NCBI GenBank assembly: GCA_028285025.1
Contig: JANQQH010000485.1
Location: forward strand, 1 to 10,132
From: Hyphomicrobiaceae bacterium
GTDB lineage: Bacteria; Pseudomonadota; Alphaproteobacteria; Rhizobiales; HXMU1428-3
Direction of reading: 5' to 3'
Length of the DNA: 10,132 nucleotides
In this document: positions 1 to 7,082 of the stretch, one piece after another
How positions within the stretch are numbered: the stretch's first letter is position 1
How the letters are laid out: every line of letters begins with the position of its first letter
Position numbers and translations under genes: made by a program
The notes under the pieces: generated by a model
Told to the model about the DNA's origin: nothing
What the model saw: the letters and a program-made list of their open reading frames with translations, nothing else
Databases searched by the model: none

Positions 1-1040
1 AGTTGATAAAATCTGCGGAAAGTATCATCACTTTCATATGTTACATCCCAGCCAAAATCCCAATCACTGGCAATGTTAAATTTGCCATCTGAGACAATAG
101 AGCCTCTAAAGCGGTCACTGGATGTTGAGTCTCTTTCCTTTTCTGACTCATAAATCCCGGCAAGTTTGATTTTGTAGCTGCCATTTTTCAAACGATGGCG
201 CCATGTGCCTTTGAGCAAAACTCCTTTTTTACTTAAAAAATTAGGGCTAAAGGTAAAATCGTAATTAGGAGCAAGATTGAAGAAATAGGGCATTTCTACA
301 CCTGCACCGAGATCTTTAGAATAGATTGGTCGCGGCGCAAGAAAACCGGATTTGCGCTTCACAGTTGGATCAGGATGCTGAAAATAAGGAAAATAAGCAA
401 CAGAGGTGCCAAACAAATCAAACGTTGCATCTTGATAAGAAATTGTTTTGGCTTCTTTGTCATGAATAACGCGTTTGGCTTTTATCCGCCATAAAGGCGC
501 TTTCTGTGGGTTTTCCTTACAAATTTTACATGGGGTAAAGACACCATTTTCAAATTCTGTCACATTGCCATCCTTACGAATGGCTTGCGTGGCGCCAATA
601 CGGGTTTCATCTGTGGTGACCACTTGCAAGGAACGAATAAAACCTTGCTTAAAATCTTCTGTTAAAACAATTCGTTGAGCTTTAACGAGTGCGCCATCAG
701 GCTCTTTAATGCGCACATTGCCATCAGCAATCAATTTATTGGCGCCGCGATCATAAATGACGTTGTCTGCCAAAAGAGTGTGGTCATTGTAGTAAATTTC
801 GACATTGCCGCGGGCTAAAACGCGGTTGTTTTTGTTGTCATAAATCAGATCATCAGCCTGAATGAGCATGGGAGCGGCTTGATCTTGGTTTCCTGGCACA
901 ATCTTTTCAACGAGCTTATCATCAGACTCTTGAGCCAAAACACCCTCAATAGGCCCAAAAATAAGCAAAAAAGTGCATACGATGGCGTATAACGCCTTAC
1001 CTCTAGCGCATTGAACAATATTTAAATTAAAATGCGTCAT
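1..1040 (-). CDS. lptD: LPS-assembly protein LptD, N-terminal part (cut by window edge)
   Basis: Outer-membrane beta-barrel protein that, with the lipoprotein LptE, inserts lipopolysaccharide into the outer leaflet. 346 codons plus two bases are visible before the window ends. The ATG at 1040 is preceded by an AGGGG ribosome site (about 1045-1049 on the plus strand). Residues 1-36 form a signal peptide (basic start, hydrophobic stretch at about 19-30, likely cleavage after VLA). Residues about 57-200 are the periplasmic OstA/LptA-like jellyroll, with repeats such as ADDLIYDNKNNRVLARGNVE. A CKIC pair (Cys171, Cys174) sits where LptD proteins carry the cysteines used for disulphides. From about residue 205 (DATFDLFGTSVAYFPYF) the barrel domain begins, and it is cut at FYQL. 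It lies 140 bp downstream of lptG on the same strand, so it may be co-transcribed or have its own promoter. Assignment is from domain order and motifs; the C-terminal cysteines cannot be seen. Confidence 0.93.
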   Translation of the reverse strand, partial: MTHFNLNIVQCARGKALYAIVCTFLLIFGPIEGVLAQESDDKLVEKIVPGNQDQAAPMLIQADDLIYDNKNNRVLARGNVEIYYNDHTLLADNVIYDRGANKLIADGNVRIKEPDGALVKAQRIVLTEDFKQGFIRSLQVVTTDETRIGATQAIRKDGNVTEFENGVFTPCKICKENPQKAPLWRIKAKRVIHDKEAKTISYQDATFDLFGTSVAYFPYFQHPDPTVKRKSGFLAPRPIYSKDLGAGVEMPYFFNLAPNYDFTFSPNFLSKKGVLLKGTWRHRLKNGSYKIKLAGIYESEKERDSTSSDRFRGSIVSDGKFNIASDWDFGWDVTYESDDTFRRFYQ

Positions 1041-1180
1041 CAAACCCCTAAAAAGAGCTCCCTCAGACAAGTTTTGCCTTTGTTTTATAACGACAATATG
1101 TCCCCGTGTTATAGCAAACAAATTAGCAAAATGTCTCAGTTTCCCCCAAATAAGCTTTACACCAAGAAAAAGCCCAAGAC

Positions 1181-2269
1181 TCAGCCATCTTCTTGATACA
1201 ATAAAACTGTTAACACAACAAAACTCCACGCGAAAAGCGGCACCCATGCCGCCAATTCCGGAGTGACCTTTTCAGCAAGCCCAAACTGTCTGGACGTTTC
1301 TGCAAAAATGAAGAACCCAAACCCAATACACATCCCTATGATAATCATAGTTTGAACCCGTCCCAAACGAAACGTCCTTAAAGCACAAGTTGCTGCAATT
1401 AGGACCATAATTGCAAGCAAAAACGGCTTAGAAAGTAACAATTGATACTGAATCTTATAACGTGTTGCAGGCAAGCCAGCCTTATTTGCAATTTCGATAT
1501 AATTTGGCAACGCCCAAAACGAAACTGATTCAACGCTGCCCATACTATCTGATATCTGAGTCGGGGTTAAATATGTACTTAATAAATAATTTTTATAATA
1601 TTTAGGCTGTTGTTCTAGCCTTGAAATCCATGCGTCTTTTAATACCCAGACAGTTTCTTCAAGATCAGCCCTGCTGGCATCAATTCTTTCAATAAATTCA
1701 TTGTTTTTTGAATATTGCAAAACACTGACGCCAATAAGGCTATGTCCATGATTTGCAACAGCTTCTGCGTTCATCACAGAAGGCCCGTCAGAGCCATCCT
1801 GGCGAAACCAGATCTGATTATTGGCCGCGCGCAAAACTGACTTATTTTGTCCAAAAACAGCTGCGTAAGCTCGCTCTGATTCAGCTTTTGCATAGGCGGC
1901 TAGTGGATTATAAATAAAACTGGCAAAAAGACCCAGTGCCAGTGCTACAAACAAAGGTGGCAGCATAAAACGCCAAACAGAGACACCGCTGGCCCGTATT
2001 ATGATTAATTCTGAGCTGCGTCCCAACATTAAAAACGCCCCTATGGTGCCCAACAAAACAGCAAATGGTAGGGTTAATTCAGCAAAAGAGGGCACTCTTA
2101 GAAGGGCAATGCCAAAAACTTTGTGGATCGGGATATCGTTAGCCTTACTGGCACGTCTTAAAAGTTCAATAAAATCAATCAGAAGAATAAGAAAGCAGAA
2201 CAACAAAAACACCATAAAAATGGCGATAAGAAATTTCAATGAAAGGTAGCGATTCAGTATCTTTAACAT
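1181..2269 (-). CDS. lptG: LPS export ABC transporter permease LptG
   Basis: Inner-membrane permease of the LptB2FG complex, which extracts LPS from the inner membrane and pushes it onto the LptC-LptA bridge. The protein has 362 residues, the usual family length. The topology is typical: three N-terminal membrane segments (about 10-32, 63-83, 101-121), a periplasmic jellyroll domain (about 125-275), then three more segments (about 281-298, 306-324, 337-357). Family-like stretches are LTLPFAVLLGTIGAFLMLGR and SSELIIIRASGVSVWRF, the coupling-helix region that meets the ATPase LptB. It begins 49 bp downstream of lptF, so the two are probably one transcript. No strong ribosome site is visible before the ATG. 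LptF and LptG are paralogues; the order lptF-lptG-lptD and the sequence after ELTLPF favour LptG. lptB is not in the window, as usual. Confidence 0.94.
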   Translation of the reverse strand: MLKILNRYLSLKFLIAIFMVFLLFCFLILLIDFIELLRRASKANDIPIHKVFGIALLRVPSFAELTLPFAVLLGTIGAFLMLGRSSELIIIRASGVSVWRFMLPPLFVALALGLFASFIYNPLAAYAKAESERAYAAVFGQNKSVLRAANNQIWFRQDGSDGPSVMNAEAVANHGHSLIGVSVLQYSKNNEFIERIDASRADLEETVWVLKDAWISRLEQQPKYYKNYLLSTYLTPTQISDSMGSVESVSFWALPNYIEIANKAGLPATRYKIQYQLLLSKPFLLAIMVLIAATCALRTFRLGRVQTMIIIGMCIGFGFFIFAETSRQFGLAEKVTPELAAWVPLFAWSFVVLTVLLYQEDG

Positions 2270-2318
2270 GATTATTTGAGCGCTTGTTTGATCTTTAATT
2301 TCACTTTGTTGGGCTGAT

Positions 2319-3458
2319 TTATTTGGTTTTTAAGTTAAAAGCTCTATCTGGCAAGAACTTACTAAAAATTTCAGGCTGCATATAACGCCAAATGTAAAGA
2401 GTACCTAGTACCATGCCGATTAAGGGAATGCCATATACCAATATAACGGCATAAGGGTTTGTTCTTAAAAGGCTAACAGCTACAAGGCCCGCCAAACGAA
2501 ACATTAAACCGATGGAAAATCCAATAACTAACGTTTTCGTGGTATTTTGGCGGTTTGAACGGGCCACGCCAAGGCAGGCAACAGCTAAAATGGCAAATAG
2601 TAAAGGATACAGCGTGCTGGCAAAACGATTGTGAAATTCTGCGTTTAAGAGCCCCATAAATTTTTTATTTTGTCGTTCTTTTTCACTCGGGTTACGTAAT
2701 TGACTTAAAAATCGTTCTTTGGGTTTGTAGAGCTGTTCACCTTGTTTTGTTTGGCCAAATTCGGAAAGATCAAAAATATATTGATCAAATTTAACGATTT
2801 GCACACCATCTTTATCGTTTTGTTTACGGTGAATATGGCCGTTCTTCATTTTTAAGAAGGCACGAGGCTCAACTTTTATTAATTCACCAATTTCCGCCAA
2901 ATAGGTCAGTTTTTGTTTTGGATCGCGCTCATCTTGCACCAACAAGCCTAGTAAATCTCCATTCTTGGCCCGGTCGCGAATGTGAAACGTTAGTTTTCCG
3001 CCTGAGGGAGATGAAAATTTGCCTGGTTGTAAAACGTGCGCAATTAGGTCTGTTCTGACTTTAACGATAAATTCGCGCAATTTTTGCATGCTGGCTGGTT
3101 GAACATACAAATTGCTAAACAGCACGAGCACAGAAATGATAAGCCCTAAAAAGAAATAGGGGCGTAATAAACGCCAAACAGTGGCGCCAGAGGCTGTCAT
3201 GACGATCAGCTCACTATCGAGGTTTAGTTTATGCAGCGAATAAAGACAGGCAATAAGCAGGGCAAAAGGCGTGACGATCGCCATGGCTTGTGGCATGGCT
3301 AAAGAGGTCATTTGAAAAAAAAGCCAAAACCCGCCCCCTGAGATGTTTTCAATCTGCTTTAAAGAGGTGGCAATCCAAACAATGGCTGTTAATGATCCAA
3401 GGATCATAACCAAAGCGTTGGTCACCTGTTTGAAAACATATCTGTTGTAAAGGTCCAT
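2319..3458 (-). CDS. lptF: LPS export ABC transporter permease LptF
   Basis: Partner permease of LptG in the LptB2FG lipopolysaccharide extractor of the inner membrane. From the ATG at 3458 the protein has 379 residues. It shows membrane segments at about 11-31, 52-74 and 99-119, a periplasmic jellyroll domain (about 120-275), and segments at about 281-299, 307-330 and 336-357. LDSELIVMTASGATVWRLLR (80-99) is the cytoplasmic coupling region facing LptB, and FHNRFASTLYPLLFAILA (275-292) is a conserved family block. The frame stays open to a TTG at 3503. I chose the internal ATG because MDLYNRYVFKQ matches the usual N-terminus (one residue type, then an RYxFRQ-like block), while the 15 extra residues have no family counterpart. 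A clear ribosome site is lacking at either start. It is the first gene of the lptF-lptG group and is divergent from pepA. Confidence 0.93.
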   Translation of the reverse strand: MDLYNRYVFKQVTNALVMILGSLTAIVWIATSLKQIENISGGGFWLFFQMTSLAMPQAMAIVTPFALLIACLYSLHKLNLDSELIVMTASGATVWRLLRPYFFLGLIISVLVLFSNLYVQPASMQKLREFIVKVRTDLIAHVLQPGKFSSPSGGKLTFHIRDRAKNGDLLGLLVQDERDPKQKLTYLAEIGELIKVEPRAFLKMKNGHIHRKQNDKDGVQIVKFDQYIFDLSEFGQTKQGEQLYKPKERFLSQLRNPSEKERQNKKFMGLLNAEFHNRFASTLYPLLFAILAVACLGVARSNRQNTTKTLVIGFSIGLMFRLAGLVAVSLLRTNPYAVILVYGIPLIGMVLGTLYIWRYMQPEIFSKFLPDRAFNLKTK

Positions 3459-3889
3459 CACTGGCTTAGAACAACCTAATTTGACTGCATATTTGAGCCG
3501 CAATCACAAAGCTTATTGCCTATGGCAAGGTTTATTTATGCGGCCTTATTATCTAAAACTGGCAAAGAGGAATGCTTTTAGATCAGGTAAGCTTGAGCGT
3601 TGTGCTCTTTGCTCATATCAATATGCTAAAAATCCTCACCCCCCGTTCTCATTAGAACGATCAAAAGTAAAAATCAACAGAGGCCAAATTGAGGCTTAGG
3701 CTCAGGGCCTAATAATATCAACAAATAATCATGTTTGGGCTCCATCAAAATAAAATGAAATCAATAACAAAGCCCTTTGCGCCTCTTGAGCCATTGGCCT
3801 GAACCGTCTAACGTGAGCGCAACTGACGATTCATAAAATAAAGACTTGCTCTGCTTTAAACAGAGCAACCCCAAGATGTGGAGTGCAAA
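3459..3889. other. Divergent intergenic region between lptF and pepA
   Basis: About 430 bp that must hold the promoters for lptF (leftward) and pepA (rightward). I see no convincing gene. A plus-strand open frame at 3481-3699 starts at TTG without a ribosome site, and its product resembles nothing I know. Several small inverted repeats occur: TTGCC-TAT-GGCAA at 3516-3528, CGTTCT-CATT-AGAACG at 3644-3659, TTAGGC-N5-GCCTAA at 3696-3712, and the leader hairpin listed separately at 3846-3868. No -35/-10 pair with good spacing stood out on either strand. Confidence 0.5.
3846..3868 (+). promoter_or_regulatory. Hairpin in the pepA leader
   Basis: TTGCTCTG (3846-3853) and CAGAGCAA (3861-3868) form a perfect 8-bp stem around the loop CTTTAAA. 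It ends 9 nt before the GTG at 3878 and 21 nt before the preferred TTG start of pepA. It is not followed by a T-run, so it is not a standard terminator. It could affect leader stability or ribosome access, or be an operator. The pairing is visible in the sequence; any role is inference. Confidence 0.35.
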
Positions 3890-5404
3890 TTGACCAAAAC
3901 TGCAAAAATAACGTTTGAAAAAATCAGCTTACCAAAATCTGGAACGCTTATCTTTTTGGTGGCAAGCGATGGCAAACTGCCAGGCATGGCCAATGACCTT
4001 GATCAAGCTTATGACAAGTTCATCTCTAAGGCTATGAAGGTTGCCCAATTTTCTGGTAAGTCTTCCAGCTCCCTGGAGCTTGTCAGTCCGGCCTCTTTAA
4101 GTTATGGGCGTATTTTATTAATCGGTCTTGGTTCCAATGATGATCCAAGCTTGGTTGATTGGCGCAAGTTAGGGGGCAGCATTGCAGGGATTTTGCTTTC
4201 GAACAAAATAGATAAATCAACCCTTATTGTTGAGACAATAAAAGGCAATGCATCAGATAATGAGGTTGCAGCTAACATTGCCCATGGGGCCACGCTTAGG
4301 CAATATAAATTTGATAAATACCAAACCAAATCAAATGATAAAGACGGTTCACCTGGTTTTGAAATAACCAGCCTTTCTATTCAATGTGAAGAGGCTGCTA
4401 AGGTAAAGAAACTTTATCAAGATCAATTTGTTTCCTTGCAAACGGGCGTTTTCACAGCCCGCGATTTGGTGAATGAACCAGCCAATGTTTTGGGCCCGGA
4501 TGAATATGCCAAACGCATCAAGGGGTTGGCAAAAGAAGGATTAGACATTGAGATCTTAGATGAAAAAGCGCTTAAAAAATTAAAAATGAATGCCTTGCTT
4601 GGTGTTGGACAAGGGTCTCGTCAAGGGTCTTATCTTGCAGTGATGAAATGGAATGGCGCCCCAAAGTCAAAAGCAGCGCCTTTGGCGATTGTTGGCAAAG
4701 GGGTGTGTTTTGACACTGGCGGCATTTCCATCAAAGGGGCCGGCGGCATGGAAGACATGAAAGGGGACATGGGTGGTTCAGCTACTGTGGTTGGCTTGAT
4801 GCAAACTTTGGCTAAACGCAAGGCAAAAGTGAATGTCATTGGCGTTGTTGGATTGGTTGAAAATATGCCTGATGGGCTAGCCCAGCGCCCTGGCGATATT
4901 GTGACGTCTATGTCAGGCCAAACGATTGAAATTATCAATACTGATGCGGAAGGCCGGCTGGTTTTAGCTGATGCACTTTGGTACACGCAAGATAAGTATA
5001 ACCCTTCGCATATGATTAATCTGGCAACACTTACTGGGGCGATCATGGTGGCTTTGGGTAAAGAGCATGCTGGGCTGTTTTGCAATAATGACGAACTTGC
5101 TGACCAACTTGTTCATTCGGGCAAGCAAACTGGGGAACCGGTCTGGCGCATGCCGATGGGGTCAGCTTATGACAAGCTGATCAACAGCCAGTTTGCCGAT
5201 ATGAAAAACACGGGCGGGCGCTGGGGCGGGGCGATCACTGCGGCTCAGTTTCTTGAGCGTCATGTGAATAAAACGCCCTGGGCTCATTTGGATATTGCTG
5301 GTGTGGCCATGGCGTCAACTAAATCTGCAATCAATCAAAGTTGGGGCTCAGGCTATGGGGTTGACCTGCTTAATAATTGGATAGCAGAAAACCATGAAAA
5401 ATAA
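3890..5404 (+). CDS. pepA: Leucyl aminopeptidase (M17 family, manganese/zinc dependent)
   Basis: Cytoplasmic M17 aminopeptidase that removes N-terminal amino acids, leucine preferred, during peptide turnover; the family forms hexamers. The N-terminal macro-like domain spans about residues 1-160 and the catalytic domain runs from about 175 to the end. From the TTG start (504 aa) the metal ligands are Lys270, Asp275, Asp293, Asp352 and Glu354, and the catalytic residues Lys282 and Arg356. These lie in GKGVCFDTGG, MKGDMGG and the M17 signature NTDAEGRL. As I recall them, these numbers equal those of E. coli PepA. The TTG at 3890 is preferred because GGAG (3880-3883) lies 6 nt upstream and MTKTAKITF fits family N-termini. 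An in-frame GTG at 3878 would add four residues but has no good ribosome site. Divergent from lptF and followed by a strong terminator, so probably transcribed alone. In E. coli PepA also binds DNA; nothing here tests that. Confidence 0.96.
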   Translation: MTKTAKITFEKISLPKSGTLIFLVASDGKLPGMANDLDQAYDKFISKAMKVAQFSGKSSSSLELVSPASLSYGRILLIGLGSNDDPSLVDWRKLGGSIAGILLSNKIDKSTLIVETIKGNASDNEVAANIAHGATLRQYKFDKYQTKSNDKDGSPGFEITSLSIQCEEAAKVKKLYQDQFVSLQTGVFTARDLVNEPANVLGPDEYAKRIKGLAKEGLDIEILDEKALKKLKMNALLGVGQGSRQGSYLAVMKWNGAPKSKAAPLAIVGKGVCFDTGGISIKGAGGMEDMKGDMGGSATVVGLMQTLAKRKAKVNVIGVVGLVENMPDGLAQRPGDIVTSMSGQTIEIINTDAEGRLVLADALWYTQDKYNPSHMINLATLTGAIMVALGKEHAGLFCNNDELADQLVHSGKQTGEPVWRMPMGSAYDKLINSQFADMKNTGGRWGGAITAAQFLERHVNKTPWAHLDIAGVAMASTKSAINQSWGSGYGVDLLNNWIAENHEK

Positions 5405-5417
5405 TGTCTAAGCTTGA

Positions 5418-5459
5418 ATGGCCCAACCTTATACAACAAGGTTGGGCCATCATTTTTAT
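5418..5459 (+). terminator. Rho-independent terminator of pepA
   Basis: A perfect 13-bp inverted repeat (5418-5430 with 5438-5450, core GGCCCAACCTT / AAGGTTGGGCC) encloses a 7-nt loop and is followed by CATTTTTATA. It begins 13 nt after the pepA stop codon. The A/T-flanked stem could also stop leftward transcripts coming from the cytochrome c gene. Confidence 0.9.
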
Positions 5460-5493
5460 ATGCCGGTCAGTTTTCAGTTGGATTCTATTATTA

Positions 5494-5645
5494 CTAGAAA
5501 ATTTTCACTTGAAACCTGATTGACTGCTCAGATAGCCAGGCGCGGGCTATTGCTACATCATCAAGCGCTTTATGATATAAGAATTTCATTTGGCTAATCG
5601 TACGAACGCCTTATTCTTTATATTTCTTGATAATTTGCAATAGGT
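5494..5645 (-). pseudogene. Remnant of a DEDDh (DnaQ-like) 3'-5' exonuclease C-terminus
   Basis: Read on the minus strand, 5610-5497 encodes about 38 residues ending in a TAG at 5494-5496. They include YHKALDDVAIARAWLSEQ, which fits the Exo III motif of DEDDh exonucleases: His (5572-5574), four residues, then Asp (5557-5559), followed by an alanine-rich helix. In-frame sequence immediately upstream (LNLLQIIKKYKE) is cut by a TAA at 5611-5613, and nothing of the other exonuclease motifs remains before the cytochrome c gene begins. It is therefore at best a broken tail of a gene. The family call rests on one short motif and is tentative; a chance match in non-coding DNA is possible. Confidence 0.4.
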
Positions 5646-6026
5646 TCAGTTATCAAGGTTCTTTTTATCTTTAAGGTTAGGTCCTGAAAGGCTGGACAGG
5701 TAAGCCAACAAATGCCCTAAGGGTATTGGTTCTAGTTGGAATTCAGGCATCGCTTTATGGCCGACAACAATTCCTTCAGCCAAAGATTCTGCTAAACTTT
5801 CCACGGGCCATTTGTTAACTATCTCAGAAAAACGCGGGGCGTCTTTATGGGCGCTTTGATCTTGTTGGCCTATGGCGTGACAACGCGCACAAAGTTTTTG
5901 AGCTATCTTTTGCCCCGCTATGACATCTTCTTGCTCGTTCGCATGAACATTAGAACTAAGCGATAATAGGCTTATGTATAAAAGGCTCAAACTCAAAAAT
6001 TTTAAAATAAGAAGGTGAAACTGCAT
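5646..6026 (-). CDS. Small secreted c-type cytochrome (class I)
   Basis: A 126-residue electron carrier exported to the periplasm. Residues 1-29 form a signal peptide with a long Leu/Ser-rich core and likely cleavage after VHA. The haem-attachment motif CARCH (Cys46, Cys49, His50) gives covalent haem c and the proximal ligand. Met93 in HKAMPEFQL is the likely distal ligand. The C-terminal helix IPLGHLLAYLSSL (101-113) is typical of class I cytochromes c. The mature protein of about 97 residues has a single haem. AAGAGA about 8 nt before the ATG serves as ribosome site. No oxidase, dehydrogenase or maturation gene is adjacent, so its redox partners are unknown. It sits intact between gene remnants. 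No terminator is seen after it except the pepA one, about 190 bp further on. Confidence 0.88.
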   Translation of the reverse strand: MQFHLLILKFLSLSLLYISLLSLSSNVHANEQEDVIAGQKIAQKLCARCHAIGQQDQSAHKDAPRFSEIVNKWPVESLAESLAEGIVVGHKAMPEFQLEPIPLGHLLAYLSSLSGPNLKDKKNLDN

Positions 6027-6142
6027 GACATTCTCTTTTTCAGGTTTGTCGTTTTTTGATCTGAAATATTGTACAAATTACCATTAATAAAAAGAGAATC
6101 CTACTAAGGTCGACTGGGAAAAACAACACTGAGATATTGGTA

Positions 6143-6516
6143 ATGGATACGGGATTTTGGCACAGACGCTGGGAACAAAAAGATATTGGACGCTGGGAAA
6201 AAAAGATATTGGCTGACGATTTTTGTTGGGGACTTTTTTGCTTTGAGCCGTGATTTGATAGGACCTGTGGATGCGGTTTTTGATAGAGCCGCTTTGGTGG
6301 CTTTTAATCAGCATAACCAACAAGGCCCCACAACTGTTGATTGTTTATGAATATGAGGAGAGCTTGATGAAAGGGCCGCCATTTCCCATTACTGAACAAG
6401 AAGTCAAATCTCACTATCAAGACAGGTATCAAGTTACTTTGCTAAAGTGCTATGAGATGCCTGACGGCTTAAAAGATAAGAAACCAGTGCAAGAGATCGC
6501 TTGGTTGCTTACTTAG
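6143..6516 (+). pseudogene. tpm: Broken thiopurine S-methyltransferase gene
   Basis: Three pieces of a bacterial TPMT-type SAM-dependent methyltransferase follow each other in three different frames. From the ATG at 6143, MDTGFWHRRWEQKDIG matches the family start (pattern M-x3-FWHxRW-x4-IG). From 6213 in another frame comes TIFVGDFFALSRDLIGPVDA, then VFDRAALVAFN, ending in a TGA at 6348. From about 6331 in the third frame, PQLLIVYEYEESLMKGPPFP and the tail to a TAG at 6514 match the family C-terminus. About 90 residues, including the SAM-binding VPLCGKS-like loop, are missing between the first two pieces. Intact homologues are about 200-220 residues and methylate thiopurines, selenium or tellurium compounds. 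No active enzyme can be made from this. The open frame at 6271-6516 is only its last third. Confidence 0.82.
6166..6212 (+). repeat. Tandem duplication inside the tpm pseudogene
   Basis: ACGCTGGGAACAAAAAGATA (from 6166, unit ending TTGG at 6189) is followed at once by a second copy, 6190-6212, that differs only by lacking the C. The units are 24 and 23 bp. The first encodes RWEQKDIG of the methyltransferase. The second repeats it and, through the 1-nt loss, shifts frame. A weaker resemblance (CTGGGAA...GAGATATTGG, 6114-6140) lies just upstream and may be chance. Confidence 0.75.
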
Positions 6517-7082
6517 TCTGTCGAAGAGTTAAATCTATAAATTTCAATGTCTTATAACTTTATCATATCATAAGACCCATTGCCAAAATAACAAATATTT
6601 TCCATAATATATATTATGCGAATAATTAAGGTTCTGGTTTTAGCTTCTTCAAAACCGCTCGTGCTCGTGGTGAGATTGACTGACATCTGGAACCACTTTC
6701 CAAAGCACAAATCCTAATCTGATGATCAGCAGACGGTTTAGCAAACTCATAAACCAAACCCAGCGCGAAGCCCAACGGACCGCTTTTGTCTCTATTTAGA
6801 CAGACTGCTCAACCTGGTTCATCGGCAACTCTTCAAACCAACAAATTTTAGGTATATTAAACAGGTGGTGATCATTTTTAAAAAGATGTTTCATCCAAAT
6901 GAATTATCTTATTCTTTTGTAATGCTTATTTGATAATCTTGCTGTTGGTAATTTGCCTTTTTTATGTGCCTCTTCATGTCTTATTATCAATCAATTTTTA
7001 AAATGATTAAGCAAAAACCTAGGCGTATTTTGTTGGCGCTCTTATACTGTTTTAAATTCATAAGCAAAAACTAGGGCATTGG
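6517..7082. other. Gene-poor stretch between the tpm pseudogene and fdhD
   Basis: No intact gene is visible in these 566 bp. Present are a perfect 16-bp A/T palindrome CATAATATATATTATG (6603-6618), the possible minus-strand relic at 6626-6894, and a long AT-rich segment (about 6840-7080) that should contain the fdhD promoter. I did not find a -35/-10 pair good enough to name. Two similar strings, TAAGCAAAAACCTAGG (7008-7023) and TAAGCAAAAACTAGG (7061-7075), lie 53 bp apart just upstream of fdhD, and the second includes the ribosome site. Confidence 0.5.
6626..6894 (-). pseudogene. Possible frameshifted relic of an unrecognised gene
   Basis: Two minus-strand frames abut. The first runs from an ATG at 6894 to a TAA at 6796-6798 (32 residues, containing ICWFEELPMNQVEQSV). 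The second is open from 6808 to a TAA at 6626-6628 and reads SGPLGFALGLVYEFAKPSAD, then a basic tail ending PRARAVLKKLKPEP. A single-base shift near 6800 would join them into a protein of about 90 residues. Composition is protein-like, but I do not recognise the family and no ribosome site is evident. It may equally be non-coding. Confidence 0.25.

Noticed and set aside
1041..1180. Possible lptD promoter (TTGTTT, 17 nt, TATTGT on the minus strand)
   Set aside because: Spacing is right but both boxes match the consensus poorly in AT-rich DNA, so I do not list it as a feature.
3459..3503. Longer LptF start at the TTG at 3503
   Set aside because: The 15 extra residues have no counterpart in the family, while the ATG at 3458 gives the standard N-terminus.
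3481..3699. Plus-strand open frame of 72 codons in the lptF/pepA gap
   Set aside because: It starts at TTG without a ribosome site, overlaps the lptF start region, and has no recognisable domain.
4630..5085. 151-codon minus-strand open frame inside pepA
   Set aside because: It is a shadow of the highly conserved pepA catalytic region; composition is not protein-like and there is no ribosome site.
6084..6323. 79-codon minus-strand open frame over the tpm remnant
   Set aside because: It is antisense to the recognisable TPMT pieces and its sequence looks random.
6271..6516. Independent small gene of 81 codons
   Set aside because: Its residues from about 20 on are the C-terminus of a TPMT whose earlier parts lie upstream in other frames; its own first residues are an out-of-frame reading of the middle piece.
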